Below are positions 1 through 12,387 of a DNA stretch of 64,000 nt, piece after piece. The stretch spans positions 2,786,001 through 2,850,000 of the forward strand of contig NZ_CP082839.1 in the NCBI RefSeq assembly GCF_019930585.1. Reading direction: 5' to 3'. This DNA comes from Sphingomonas nostoxanthinifaciens. Lineage in GTDB: Bacteria; Pseudomonadota; Alphaproteobacteria; Sphingomonadales; Sphingomonadaceae. Within the stretch, counting starts at the first letter, position 1. Each line of letters begins with the position of its first letter. The position numbers and the translations under genes are program-made. The notes below the pieces were generated by a model. That model worked only from the letters and a program-made list of their open reading frames with translations. It was not told the origin of the DNA and made no database searches.

Positions 1-1904
<1,904 letters not shown>

Positions 1905-1908
<4 letters not shown>

Positions 1909-4010
1909 GCCGTATTCCTACCCGCCTCGAAAGTGGCATCCCCTATCCACTCGGTGCCACGTTCGACGGGCTCGGCGTCAATTTCGCGGTCTTCTCGGCA
2001 CATGCCGAAAAGATCGAACTGTGCCTGTTCGACGAGCATGGCCGGCAGGAACTCGCCCGGCTCGAACTGCCCGAATGGACCGACGAGATCTGGCACGGCT
2101 ACCTGCCCGATGCGCGGCCCGGCCTGCTCTACGGCTTCCGCGCGCACGGCCGCTATGCGCCCGAGGAAGGGCACCGCTTCAATCCGAACAAGTTGCTGCT
2201 CGATCCCTATACGCGCAAGACGTTCGGGCGCGTGCGCTGGACCGACGCGCTCCACGGCTATCGCGTCAACTCGCCCAAGGCCGACCTCAGCTTCGACCGG
2301 CGCGACAGTGCCGCGGCGATGCCGAAGTCGGTGGTCGTCACCGATGCGTTCGACTGGGGCGACGATCGGCGGCCGAACGTGCCGTGGTCGGAAACGATCA
2401 TCTACGAGGCGCACGTCAAGGGCCTGACCAAGCTGATGGAGAGCGTGCCGTCGGCCGAGCGCGGCACCTATCGCGCGCTCAGCCATCCCGACGTGATCGC
2501 ACATCTCCAGCGGATCGGCATCACCGCGATCGAGCTGATGCCGATTCACGGCTTCGTGCAGGATCGCTTCCTGCAGCAGAAGGGGCTGACCAATTACTGG
2601 GGCTACAACACGCTCGCTTTCTTCGCGCCGGAGGGGCGCTATCTCGGGCGCGGCGACGCCGACGATCTGCGGCTGGCGGTGCGCCGCTTCCATGCGGCGG
2701 GGATCGAGGTGATCCTCGACGTCGTCTACAACCACACCGCCGAGGGCAGCGAGCTCGGCCAGACGATGAGCTTCCGCGGGCTCGACAATGCGACCTATTA
2801 CCGGCTGCAGAAGGATAATCCGCGCTACTGCGTGAACGATACCGGCACCGGCAACACCTTCAACCTCGATCAGCCGCGCGTGCTGCAGATGGTGACCGAT
2901 TCGCTGCGCCATTGGGCCGAAAGCTATCGCATCGACGGCTTCCGCTTCGATCTCGGCGCGACGCTCGGCCGCACCGGCGACGGCGCGTTCGATCCCGGCG
3001 CCTCCTTCTTCGACGTGCTGCGCCAGGATCCGGTGCTGGGCCGGGTCAAGCTCATCTCCGAGCCGTGGGACATCGGGCCGGGCGGCTACCAGCTCGGCAA
3101 TCATCCCCCCGGCTTCGCCGAATGGAACGACAAGTTCCGCGACGACACGCGCCGCTTCTGGCGTGGTGACCCCGGCGTCCGCCCCGATTTCGCCGCGCGC
3201 ATCGCCGGATCGGGCGACCTGTTCGATCGCCGCGCGCGCCGGCCGTGGGCCAGCGTCAATTATGTCGCCAGCCACGACGGCCAGCCGCTCGCCGACATCG
3301 TCCAGTACGAGCAGCGCCACAACGAAGCCAATGGCGAGGATAATCGCGACGGCCACAGCGACAATCTGTCGTGCAACTGGGGCGCCGAGGGACCGACCGA
3401 CGATGCGGCGATCGACGCGGTGCGCGAGCGCGTCCGCCGCTCGATGCTCATCACCGTGCTCACCTCGCTCGGCACGCCGATGCTGCTTGCCGGCGACGAG
3501 TTCGGCCGCACCCAGCATGGCAACAACAATGCCTATGCGCAGGATAACGAGATCAGCTGGCTCGACTGGAAGCTGGCACGCAGCGAGGCGGGCGAGAGCC
3601 TGATCCACTTCGTCCGTCGGCTGATCCTGATCCGCAAGCATTACCCGCTCGTGCGGTCGAACGCCTTCCTCTACGGCGAGGAGATCGCGCCCGGCATCAA
3701 GAATATCGACTGGTTCGACGAGCGCGGCCAGTGCCTGTCGCCCGAGGATTGGCAGAATCCCGAGGGCAAGGCGCTGACGATGCGCCGCGCGAGCCTGACC
3801 GGGGATGGCGGGTTCGAGGCGATCACCTTGCTGATGAACGGATCGCAGGCGACGATCGACTTCGACCTGCCGGAGCCGCACCGTTATCGGCGCCTGCTGG
3901 TCGACAGTTCGGACACGAATATCGGCGAGCGCGACCTGACCGAGCAGACGATCGCGGTGGCCGACCGCACCGCCATCCTGATCTACTCCAACGGGCCGAT
4001 CGACGAATGA
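1905..4010 (+). CDS. glgX: Glycogen debranching enzyme GlgX
   Basis: Isoamylase-type debranching enzyme that hydrolyses alpha-1,6 branch points of limit dextrins; 701 residues, normal for the family. I place the start at TTG 1905, which overlaps the glgB stop (TTGA) and gives [20 protein letters not shown], the usual GlgX beginning; there is no closer in-frame ATG. CBM48 is followed by the GH13 barrel: region [11 protein letters not shown], nucleophile in [13 protein letters not shown], acid/base in [12 protein letters not shown], and [13 protein letters not shown]. The last motif usually reads HDGFTL, so the two residues after HDG differ, but the catalytic Asp is kept. It is translationally coupled to its neighbours, suggesting a fixed ratio of branching and debranching enzyme. 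Confidence 0.96.
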
Positions 4011-5722
4011 GCTGGGGTCCGCTGCTGCTCGCCCCCGATCGCACGCGCTTCGCATTGTGGGCACCCGCGCTCGACGCGCTGACGCTGGAGATCGACGGCC
4101 CGCCGCCGCTCGCGATGGCGCCGGCCGGCGACGGCTGGTTCGCGGTCGAGGCCGCGTGCGGCGCGGGCGCGCGCTATCGCTTCCGCCTGCCCGACGGCGC
4201 TATTGTGCCCGATCCGGCGTCGCGCGCGCAGGATGGCGGCGTGCACGGCTGGAGCATCGTCACCGATCCCGCCGGCTATCGCTGGCAGGCGCAAGAATGG
4301 CGCGGTCGGCCGTGGCGCGAAGCGGTGATCCACGAAGTGCATGTCGGCGCGGCTGGCGGCTATGCGGGGCTGGCCGAAATGCTGCCGGGGCTCGCCGCGA
4401 TCGGCTTCACCGCGATCGAGCTGATGCCGCTCGCCGCGTTCGGCGGCACGCGCAACTGGGGCTATGACGGCGTGCTGCCTTACGCGCCTGCCGCCAGCTA
4501 CGGCACGCCCGACGATCTCAGGGCGCTGATCGATGCCGCGCATGGCCAAGGGCTGATGGTCCTGCTCGACGTGGTCTACAATCATTTCGGCCCGGACGGG
4601 AATTACCTGTCGGCCTATGCGCCCGATTTCTTCAAGGCCGACGTCCACACGCCATGGGGCGGCGCGATCGATTTCGGGCGTGCGCCGGTGGCGCAGTTCT
4701 TCATCGACAATGCGCTCTACTGGCTGCGCGACTTCCGTTTCGACGGGCTGCGCTTCGACGCGGTCCACGCGATCGCCGACAACGCCTTCCTCGACCGGAT
4801 GGCGGCGGAGATCCGCGCCGGCGTGCCCGATCGTCATATCCATCTGGTGCTGGAGAACGAGCATAACGACGCCGCGCGGCTGGAAACCAGCTACGACGCG
4901 CAGTGGAACGACGATTTCCACAACGTCCTCCACGTGCTGCTGACGTACGAAACGCACGGTTATTACAAGGATTTCGCAGAAGCGCCGGCCGAACGGCTCG
5001 CGCGCTGCCTCGCCGAGGGCTTCATCTATCAGGGCCAAGGCTCGCCCAACCAGAAGGGCAAACCGCGCGGCAGCCCGAGCGGGCATCTGCCGCCGACGCG
5101 CTTCGTCAGCTTCCTGCAGAATCACGACCAGATCGGAAATCGCGCACTGGGCGAGCGGCTGACCCTGCTCACCAGCCGCGAACGGCTCCGCGCCGCCACC
5201 GGCCTGCTCCTGCTCTGCCCGCAGATCCCGCTGACCTTCATGGGCGACGAGACCGGATCGGAGAGCCCGTTCCTGTTCTTCACCGATTTCCACGACGAGC
5301 TGGCCGACGCGGTGCGCGAGGGGCGGCGCGGCGAATTTGCCGGCCATCCCGGCTTTGCCGACGAGAGCGCGCGAGACCATATTCCCGATCCGAATGCGCG
5401 GACGACCTTCGATCGCTCGCGCGCATTGCCCGGCCCGGATGCCGATGCGTGGCGCGCGCTCTACACGCAGCTGCTGGTGCTGCGCCGCGAACGGATCATG
5501 CCCCGGCTCGACGATGCCGCGGCGCTCGGTGCCGAGGCGATCGGCGCCAAGGCGGTGGTCGCGCGCTGGCGGATCGGCGCGGAGCAGCTCACGCTCGCGA
5601 TCAACCTCGGCGACGATGCCGTGCCGTTCGCGGCGCCCGAAGCCACGCTGCTGGTGGCGATCGGTGCCGAGACCATCGACGGTACGTTGCCGTCCGCCAG
5701 CTTCGCCGCCTGGATCGCCTGA
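4007..5722 (+). CDS. treZ: Malto-oligosyltrehalose trehalohydrolase TreZ
   Basis: Second step of the TreY-TreZ pathway: releases free trehalose from maltooligosyl trehalose in the cytosol. 571 residues. The ATG overlaps the glgX stop (ATGA). An N-terminal CBM48-like beta domain (FALWAPALDALTLEIDG) precedes the GH13 barrel with LLDVVYNHFGPDGNYL, nucleophile in DGLRFDAVHAI, Glu in HLVLENEHNDA and Asp in LQNHDQIGNRALGERL, which are diagnostic for TreZ. The partner treY lies two genes downstream, with malQ between them. High certainty. Confidence 0.96.
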   Translation: MSWGPLLLAPDRTRFALWAPALDALTLEIDGPPPLAMAPAGDGWFAVEAACGAGARYRFRLPDGAIVPDPASRAQDGGVHGWSIVTDPAGYRWQAQEWRGRPWREAVIHEVHVGAAGGYAGLAEMLPGLAAIGFTAIELMPLAAFGGTRNWGYDGVLPYAPAASYGTPDDLRALIDAAHGQGLMVLLDVVYNHFGPDGNYLSAYAPDFFKADVHTPWGGAIDFGRAPVAQFFIDNALYWLRDFRFDGLRFDAVHAIADNAFLDRMAAEIRAGVPDRHIHLVLENEHNDAARLETSYDAQWNDDFHNVLHVLLTYETHGYYKDFAEAPAERLARCLAEGFIYQGQGSPNQKGKPRGSPSGHLPPTRFVSFLQNHDQIGNRALGERLTLLTSRERLRAATGLLLLCPQIPLTFMGDETGSESPFLFFTDFHDELADAVREGRRGEFAGHPGFADESARDHIPDPNARTTFDRSRALPGPDADAWRALYTQLLVLRRERIMPRLDDAAALGAEAIGAKAVVARWRIGAEQLTLAINLGDDAVPFAAPEATLLVAIGAETIDGTLPSASFAAWIA

Positions 5723-7647
5723 TGAGCGACGCCGCCGTCACCGCGCTGGCCGAGGCCGCCGGCATCCTGATCGATTGGGAGGATGCCGACAGCAAGCCGC
5801 GCCGCGTCTCGATCGAAAGCCTGCGCGCCGTGCTGTCGGGGCTCGGCCTCGCCTGCGGCAGCGCCGCGCAATGCGCCGAGAGCGCCGCGCGGCTGCGTGC
5901 CGATACCGCCGACACCTCCCGGATCGTGGACGCCGGCGCGCCGCTCACCGGCCTGTCCGGGCGCGGCCTGCTCCATCTGGAAGACGGCACGACGCGCGAT
6001 CTCGATCTCGCCGCCGCGCCTGCGATCGCCACGGCCGGCTATCATCGGCTCGAACATGCCGGCGGCGTGCTGCCGCTGATCGTCGCGCCGCCGCGCTGCG
6101 CGGTGCTGCCCGCCGATGCGCGTGCCTGGGGTCTCGCCGTGCAGGTCTATTCGCTGCGCGGCGACGGCGCGTTCGGCGATTTCCGCGCGCTCGGCGACTT
6201 TGCCGGCCACGCCGCGCGCGCCGGGGCCGATGCGGTGATGCTGAGCCCGGTCCACGCGCTCTTCACCGCCGATCCCAGCCGCTACAGCCCCTATTCGCCG
6301 TCGAGCCGCATCTACCTCAACCCCTGGTATGCCACGACCAGCGACGCGCCGGCCGCCGATGGCGACCTGATCGACTGGCCCTCCGCGGTCCATGCCAAAC
6401 TCGCCGCCTTCCAGCGCGATTATGCGGCGATGCGCGACGATCCGGGCTTTGCGACGTTCCGGGCCACCGCCGATGCCGGCCTGCGCCAGCATGCTCTGTT
6501 CGAGGCCCTATACGCGCACTTCTTCGCGGCGACCGGGGCGCGCGGCTGGCAGGGCTGGCCCGAGCCGTATCGCACCCCCGCCTCCCCCGCTGTCGCCGCC
6601 TTCGCGCAGGCGCATGGCGACGCGATCGACTTCCATCTCTTTCTCCAGTGGCGCGCCGAGACCGACCTCGGCGACGCGGCAGCGGTGGCCTCCGCGATGC
6701 GGATCGGGCTGGTCGCCGACATCGCGGTCGGGATCGACGCCGGCGGCAGCCATGCGTGGGCGCGCGGCGACGAGCTGATGCTCGGCATCGGCATCGGCGC
6801 GCCGCCCGACGCCTTCCAGGCCGAGGGGCAGAATTGGGGCATCACCAGTTTCTCGCCGTTCGCGCTGCGCACCAGGGCCTACCAGCCGTTCATCGACCTG
6901 CTGCGCAGCGCGATGCGCCATTCCGGCGGGGTGCGGTTCGATCATGCGCTCGGCCTGCGCCGGTTGTGGGTGGTGCCGAGCGGCGCCTCGCCGCTCGACG
7001 GCGCCTATCTGCGCCAGCCCGAAGCGGATCTGCTCCGCCTGATCGCCTTGGAATCGACCCGCGCCAACGCGATCGTGATCGGCGAGGATCTCGGCGTGGT
7101 GCCGGAAGGGCTGCGCGACACGCTCGCCGCGCGCGGCCTGCTCGGCATGCGCGTGCTGCCGTTCGAGCGCATGCCCGACCGCAGCTTCCGCCCGCCCGCT
7201 GCGTGGGATCGCGATGCGGTGGCGATGACCAGCACGCACGATCTGCCCCCCGTCGCCGGCTGGTGGCAGGCCAAGGATATCGACTGGCGCGAGACGCTGG
7301 GCGCCGCCGGCGACCGGGCGAAGGAACGGGCGGAGCGTGCGGATGATCGCGCATTGCTGTGGCGCGCCTTCACCGATGCCGGGGCCGCCACCGATCCGGC
7401 GCCCGCCGCCGACGTCCCCGCCCCCGTCGTCGATGCCGCGCTGGCATTCGTCGCCGGGACGCCCTCGACACTCGCCATCGTGCCGGTCGAGGATCTGCTC
7501 GGGCTCGACGAGGCGCCCAACCTGCCCGGCACGATCGACGAGCATCCCAACTGGCGCCGCCGCCTGCCCGACAAGGCCGAGGCGTTGTTCGCCCGGCCCG
7601 ACGTCGCCCGCCACACCCGCACGTTCCGCACCGAAAGGCCCGCATGA
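5722..7647 (+). CDS. malQ: 4-alpha-glucanotransferase (amylomaltase) MalQ
   Basis: GH77 disproportionating enzyme that transfers alpha-1,4 glucan segments between maltodextrins; 641 residues. The ATG at 5722 overlaps the treZ stop by one base (TGATG). Visible motifs are SRIYLNPWY-type N-terminal sugar-site residues (SPSSRIYLNPWYA), nucleophile in GGVRFDHALGLRRLW, acid/base in IGEDLGVVPEGLR, and Asp in TSTHDLPPVAGWW. Sitting between treZ and treY, it probably lengthens short maltodextrins left by debranching so that they become TreY substrates; that role is inferred from position. Confidence 0.96.
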   Translation: MSDAAVTALAEAAGILIDWEDADSKPRRVSIESLRAVLSGLGLACGSAAQCAESAARLRADTADTSRIVDAGAPLTGLSGRGLLHLEDGTTRDLDLAAAPAIATAGYHRLEHAGGVLPLIVAPPRCAVLPADARAWGLAVQVYSLRGDGAFGDFRALGDFAGHAARAGADAVMLSPVHALFTADPSRYSPYSPSSRIYLNPWYATTSDAPAADGDLIDWPSAVHAKLAAFQRDYAAMRDDPGFATFRATADAGLRQHALFEALYAHFFAATGARGWQGWPEPYRTPASPAVAAFAQAHGDAIDFHLFLQWRAETDLGDAAAVASAMRIGLVADIAVGIDAGGSHAWARGDELMLGIGIGAPPDAFQAEGQNWGITSFSPFALRTRAYQPFIDLLRSAMRHSGGVRFDHALGLRRLWVVPSGASPLDGAYLRQPEADLLRLIALESTRANAIVIGEDLGVVPEGLRDTLAARGLLGMRVLPFERMPDRSFRPPAAWDRDAVAMTSTHDLPPVAGWWQAKDIDWRETLGAAGDRAKERAERADDRALLWRAFTDAGAATDPAPAADVPAPVVDAALAFVAGTPSTLAIVPVEDLLGLDEAPNLPGTIDEHPNWRRRLPDKAEALFARPDVARHTRTFRTERPA

Positions 7648-10094
7648 TCCCGCGCGCGACCTACCGCATCCAGTTCCATTCCGGCTTCGGCTTCGATCGC
7701 GCGGCCGGGCTGGCCGACTATCTCGCCGATCTCGGCATCAGCCACCTCTATGCCTCGCCGATCGGCACCGCGCGCGCCGGCTCGACCCACGGCTATGACG
7801 CGATCGATCCGACGCGGATCAACCCCGAGCTGGGCGGCGAGGACGGCTTCCGCGCAATGGCCGCCGCCCTGCGCGCGCGCGGTATCGGCATCATCGTCGA
7901 TATCGTGCCCAACCATATGGCGGTCGGCGGCGCCGACAATCCGTGGTGGCTCGACGTGCTGGCGCAGGGGCCGGCGAGCCCGCACGCCTGCTTCTTCGAC
8001 ATCGACTGGTATCCGGCCGATCCGGCGCTGCACGGCAAGCTCCACGCGCCCTTCCTCGGCATGCCTTACTGGGAGGCGTTGACTTCGGGCGCCTTGGTGC
8101 TGGAGGCGGACGGCAGCGCGATCGTCGCGCACCGCACGCACCGTTTCCCGATCCGCGCCGAGGATCGCGCCGCCTTCCCCGCCGACGCCGATCTGCCCGC
8201 GCTGCACGACGGGCGCGACCCCGCCGGCGCCGAGCGGCTGCACGCATTGCTCGAACGCCAGCATTACCGCCTCGCCTGGTGGCGCACCGCAGCCGACGAG
8301 ATCAACTGGCGTCGCTTCTTCGACATCACCGAGCTGGCCGGGCTGCGGATCGAGGATGCGCACGTCTTCGACACCGTCCACGCTTTGCCGCTGCGTCTCT
8401 ATGGCGAGGGGCTGATCGACGGGCTGCGCATCGACCATGTCGACGGCCTCAGCGACCCGACCACCTACCTGCAGCGCCTGCGTGGTGCGATGGATACCGT
8501 CCGCGCCGAGCCCGGCTATCTGGTGGTCGAGAAGATCCTCGCCGCCGACGAGCGCCTGCCGCGCGACTGGCGGACCGACGGCACCAGCGGCTACGACTTC
8601 ATGAACGAGGTCGCGGCCCTGCTGCACGATCCCGCGGGCGAGGCGCCCCTGAACGCGCTGTGGGCGCAGACGAGCGGCCGCTCGCCACGCTTCGCAGACG
8701 AGGAGCATGAAGCGCGGATCGAGATAATCGAGCGCACCTTCCCCGGCCAGCTCGGCGCGGTCGCCTGTGCCTTCCACCGCCTCGCGCGCGCCGACGCCGC
8801 CACGCGCGACGTCACCGCCGGCATGATCCGCCGCGCGCTTACCGGGCTGCTGGTCAATTTCTCCGCCTACCGCACCTATGCCGGCACCGCCGAGGATGGC
8901 GGCGAGCGGCTGCGCCGCGCCGCCGACGCCGCGCGCGCATCGGCGGCACCGGGCGAGGCCGACATCATCGACCGGCTGGTCGGCTGGATCATGCATGCGG
9001 GCGAAAGCAAAGGCGCGGCGCGCGACGCGGCGCGGCGCTTCGAGCAGTTGAGCGCGCCACTGGCGGCCAAGGCGGTCGAGGATACCGCCTTCTACCGCTA
9101 CGGCCGGCTGCTCTCGCGCAACGATGTCGGCTTCGATCCCGCCCGCTTCGCGCAATCGCCTGCGACGTTTTTGCAGCGGATCGCGGAGCGCGCGCGCGAC
9201 TATCCGCATGCGATGCTCGCCACCGCGACGCACGATCACAAGCGCGGCGAGGATGTGCGCGCGCGGCTGGCGGTGCTGAGCGAGGCGCCCGACGAATGGG
9301 CCGCCTTGCTCGCCCGCTTCGATGCGGTGGGCGACGGGGTGGACCCCGGCGACCGCGCGATGATCCTCCAGACGATCGTCGGCGCCTTGCCTTATGACGG
9401 GCTCGACGGCTTCGCCGGGCGGGTGGCCGACTGGTCGCGCAAGGCGGTGCGCGAGGCGAAGCTACGCTCGTCGTGGACCGCGCCCGACGAGGCCTATGAG
9501 GAAGCGTGCGCCGGCTTCATCCGCGCGGCGCTGGACGATGCGACCAGCCGCGCCGCCATCGCCGCCTTCGTCGATCGCATCGCCCCGGCCGGCGCGATCA
9601 ACGGCCTCGTCCAGACATTGCTGCGTTACACGCTTCCCGGCGTGCCCGATTGCTACCAGGGCACCGATCTGTGGGATCTGAGCCTGGTCGATCCCGACAA
9701 TCGCCGTCCGGTCGATTATGCGGCGCGGTTCCCGGTCGCGGACTGGGCCGACGCGCCGACCCTGCTGCACGACTGGCGCACCGGCCGGGTCAAGCAGGCG
9801 CTGATCGCCGCCGCACTGGCCTTGCGCCGCGACAAGCCCGCTTTGTTCGCGGCCCCGCTCCGCCCGCTGGCGGTGACGGGGGCGCGCGCCGACCGGATCG
9901 TCGCGTTCGCGCGCGAGGCGGAGGGCGAGGCGCTGCTGGTCGTGGCGCCATTGCTGTGCCTCTCCGGCGCGCGCGCGGACAGCCTCGCGCTGGCGCCCGA
10001 CTGGCTCGGCGACACGGCGGTGGCGTTCAACGATGAACGCCTCGACGTTGCGGATCTGCTCGGCGAGGCGCCGATCGCGCTGCGCGTGCGTTAG
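7644..10094 (+). CDS. treY: Malto-oligosyltrehalose synthase TreY
   Basis: Intramolecular transglucosylase that turns the reducing-end alpha-1,4 bond of a maltodextrin into an alpha,alpha-1,1 bond; 816 residues, GH13. The ATG overlaps the malQ stop (ATGA). N-terminal PRATYRIQFHSGFGF, DLGISHLYASP and GSTHGYDAIDP are classic TreY signatures. Catalytic residues are in DGLRIDHVDGLSDP (nucleophile), LVVEKILAADE (acid/base) and ATATHDHKRGEDVRARL. It ends 4 bp before the convergent ABC transporter stop, with no room for a separate terminator. With TreZ this gives a complete glycogen-to-trehalose route. Confidence 0.96.
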   Translation: MIPRATYRIQFHSGFGFDRAAGLADYLADLGISHLYASPIGTARAGSTHGYDAIDPTRINPELGGEDGFRAMAAALRARGIGIIVDIVPNHMAVGGADNPWWLDVLAQGPASPHACFFDIDWYPADPALHGKLHAPFLGMPYWEALTSGALVLEADGSAIVAHRTHRFPIRAEDRAAFPADADLPALHDGRDPAGAERLHALLERQHYRLAWWRTAADEINWRRFFDITELAGLRIEDAHVFDTVHALPLRLYGEGLIDGLRIDHVDGLSDPTTYLQRLRGAMDTVRAEPGYLVVEKILAADERLPRDWRTDGTSGYDFMNEVAALLHDPAGEAPLNALWAQTSGRSPRFADEEHEARIEIIERTFPGQLGAVACAFHRLARADAATRDVTAGMIRRALTGLLVNFSAYRTYAGTAEDGGERLRRAADAARASAAPGEADIIDRLVGWIMHAGESKGAARDAARRFEQLSAPLAAKAVEDTAFYRYGRLLSRNDVGFDPARFAQSPATFLQRIAERARDYPHAMLATATHDHKRGEDVRARLAVLSEAPDEWAALLARFDAVGDGVDPGDRAMILQTIVGALPYDGLDGFAGRVADWSRKAVREAKLRSSWTAPDEAYEEACAGFIRAALDDATSRAAIAAFVDRIAPAGAINGLVQTLLRYTLPGVPDCYQGTDLWDLSLVDPDNRRPVDYAARFPVADWADAPTLLHDWRTGRVKQALIAAALALRRDKPALFAAPLRPLAVTGARADRIVAFAREAEGEALLVVAPLLCLSGARADSLALAPDWLGDTAVAFNDERLDVADLLGEAPIALRVR

Positions 10095-10098
10095 CCGC

Positions 10099-11877
10099 TC
10101 AGGCGGCGAGCGCCACCGCCGGCCGACCCTCCGCCAGCCCCGCGTCGCGCGCGAGCCCGGCGAAGGTGCCGCCGCGCGCGACCAGCTCGTCGAACGTGCC
10201 GGTCTCGATCATGCGGCCATGATCCAGCACGATGATGCGGTCGGCCGAGCGGATGGTCGACAGGCGGTGCGCGATCACGAAGGTGGTGCGCCCCTCGCGC
10301 AGCAGGTCGAGGCTCGCCTGCAGCCGCGCCTCGGTCGCGACGTCGAGCGCGCTGGTCGCCTCGTCGAGCAGCAGGATCGGCGCATTCTTGAGCAAAGCGC
10401 GGGCGATGGCGATGCGCTGGCGCTCGCCGCCCGACAGGCCCTGCCCGCGATCGCCGACCGGCGCGGCATAGCCGCCCTCCTTGCGTATGATGAAGTCGTG
10501 GCAGCCGGCGAGCCGCGCCGCCGCCTCGATCCGCTCCATCGTCGCGTGCGGATCGCCCATCGCGATATTCTCGGCGATCGAGCGGTTGAACAGCCCGGCC
10601 TCCTGAAACACGACCCCGGTCGAGGCGCGCAGCGAGGCGAGCGTGACGCTTTTGATGTCCTGCCCGTCGATCAGGATGCGGCCCGCATCGGGATCGAAGG
10701 CGCGCTGGAACAGGCCGAGCGCGGTCGACTTGCCCGATCCGGTCGGCCCGACGATCGCGATCGTCTCGCCCGGCTGCACCTCGAACGACAGGTTCTGCAC
10801 CCGGCCGTTGCCGCCCGGATAGCGGAACGACACCTCGTCGAAACGGATGTGCCCGCGCGTCACCTGCAGCGGTGCGGCGCCCGGAAGCTCCTTGATGTGC
10901 GATTCCTCGTCGAGCACATCGAAGAATTGCTCGAGCGCGGGGAAGCGCTGGGCGAGGCCGACGATGAAGCTGGTCAGCTGCTCCAGCCGCGCGATCATCA
11001 GGGTCGCGAAGCCGACGAAGGTGACGACGTCGCCGACCGTGGCGAGATGATGCGCCGCCAGCGACGCGCCGATCGCGAAGATCGAGACGATCGCGATCGA
11101 CGATGCGCCGCGCGTCAGCACCGCCGACACTGCCCACCAGTTCAGCACCGGATATTGGGCGTGCAGCAATTCGTGGAGCGAGGTGCGGATCGAGCGCAAT
11201 TCGCCCGGCACGGCGAGGAAGCTCTGCAGCACGGTCACGTTGCCGAACAGGTCGCCGAGCTGGCCCGAAAGATCGGTGAACTGGTTCTCGACATGCGCCT
11301 GCCCGTGCGACGTGCGGCGCAGCACCACCAGATTGACCCCGGTATAGGCCACGAGCAGCGCCACCAGCACGAGCGCGAGCCGCCAGTTGGTGACGACCGC
11401 GATCGGCAGCAGCGCGAGCAGGATCACGCCGTTGACGATCTGCTCGCGCAGCAGCGGCAGCCACAGCGCGAACAGATTCTCGCAGCCGGAAATCATGATC
11501 CGCATCAGCCGTCCGGCGCGCGCCTGGAAATGGAAGGCCGGCGGCAGCGCCAGCAGATGCTCGACGAAGCGCGCCATCGCCGCCAGCCGGCGGCGGTGTG
11601 CAAGGCGATCGGCGCCGAGCGAGATCACCATCCCGCCGAGGAAGGCGGCGATGCTGATGCCGCACCACATCGCCACGAACGGCAAGGGGTTCGCGCCCGA
11701 GGTGAGGCCGTTGATCGCGCGGCCGAACAGGACCGGCTCGACAACCTGCAGCAGGGCGACGAGGCCGCCCGACGCCGCCAATGCGAGCGCCTTGCCGGCC
11801 TCCGGCCGCAACTTGCCGATGGCGCGAAAAAAGACGTGGTGACGCGCGTAAGCGCCGCGTGCTGCGAAGCCTGCCAT
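10099..11877 (-). CDS. NdvA-type beta-glucan ABC exporter (fused membrane and ATPase domains)
   Basis: 592-residue half-transporter expected to work as a homodimer in the inner membrane. Residues 1 to about 320 form a six-helix exporter domain with GADRLAHRRRLAAM and EPVLFGRAINGL, which resemble the NdvA/ChvA cyclic beta-1,2-glucan exporters. The ATPase domain has Walker A GPTGSGKST (around residue 375), Q-loop VFQEAGLFNRSI, signature LSGGERQR, Walker B ILLLDEATSALD and H-loop VIAHRLST. Substrate is an inference from NdvA resemblance; no cyclic glucan synthase gene is in the window. It is convergent with the glycogen operon and separated from the upstream esterase gene by 510 bp. Confidence 0.85.
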   Translation of the reverse strand: MAGFAARGAYARHHVFFRAIGKLRPEAGKALALAASGGLVALLQVVEPVLFGRAINGLTSGANPLPFVAMWCGISIAAFLGGMVISLGADRLAHRRRLAAMARFVEHLLALPPAFHFQARAGRLMRIMISGCENLFALWLPLLREQIVNGVILLALLPIAVVTNWRLALVLVALLVAYTGVNLVVLRRTSHGQAHVENQFTDLSGQLGDLFGNVTVLQSFLAVPGELRSIRTSLHELLHAQYPVLNWWAVSAVLTRGASSIAIVSIFAIGASLAAHHLATVGDVVTFVGFATLMIARLEQLTSFIVGLAQRFPALEQFFDVLDEESHIKELPGAAPLQVTRGHIRFDEVSFRYPGGNGRVQNLSFEVQPGETIAIVGPTGSGKSTALGLFQRAFDPDAGRILIDGQDIKSVTLASLRASTGVVFQEAGLFNRSIAENIAMGDPHATMERIEAAARLAGCHDFIIRKEGGYAAPVGDRGQGLSGGERQRIAIARALLKNAPILLLDEATSALDVATEARLQASLDLLREGRTTFVIAHRLSTIRSADRIIVLDHGRMIETGTFDELVARGGTFAGLARDAGLAEGRPAVALAA

Positions 11878-12387
11878 GCTGCCCTGCTTGTTCGTGGTGT
11901 CGGGTCTGTCGCCGGGGCATTTGCCATCCTGGCGACGGCGGCCTCTCTAAACTTTGATGGTTAACAGAAGGTGACCGACGACTGACAAAGGTTAAGACCG
12001 TGCCTGCCCGGCCTTGGAACGTATAGTGAACATTTGGCTTGCAAAGTAGGATTTGGCGAGTCAGATGGTCGGGCTGCTGCCCTTGCCGAGGAGTCGCTTT
12101 CCATGCGCATGACCGAACAGTCGCCCGCTTCGCCCCGGCCGGCATCGCTCCATCGCGGGCCGGTCCGGCGATCCGGGAATGGCGGTGCGGACGGGGTCGG
12201 CTGACACGCCGGGAAGCGCACCCACCCCTGACGTAGTGTCACCTTCGTCACCTTCCGCCGGTCTGGCTGACCGACCACACGCCCGCGCTCGACAACAAAG
12301 TTGCACGCGGTGCCGAAACATAGCAGGTCCGCGGCAAGGGCGCGCCGCAGCCGCCCACGACATCGCCGCCGGACGGGAGAGGAACCT
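11878..12387. other. Divergent intergenic region, no gene seen
   Basis: 510 bp between the divergently transcribed NdvA-type exporter and the sialate O-acetylesterase gene. The short open frames here have no recognisable protein features. The 11940-12060 part is locally AT-richer than its surroundings and probably holds the exporter promoter; the part before 12388 has a purine-rich ribosome binding site (GGGAGAGGAA) for the esterase. Confidence 0.6.
11960..11988 (-). promoter_or_regulatory. Possible sigma-70 promoter of the ABC exporter
   Basis: On the minus strand TTGTCA (11983-11988) is followed after 17 bp by GTTAAC (11960-11965). The -35 box is good, the -10 box is weak. It lies about 80 bp upstream of the exporter start at 11877. 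Confidence 0.3.

Noticed and set aside
10033..11964. A long plus-strand frame across the ABC exporter
   Set aside because: It is the antisense of a clear exporter gene and shows no motifs.
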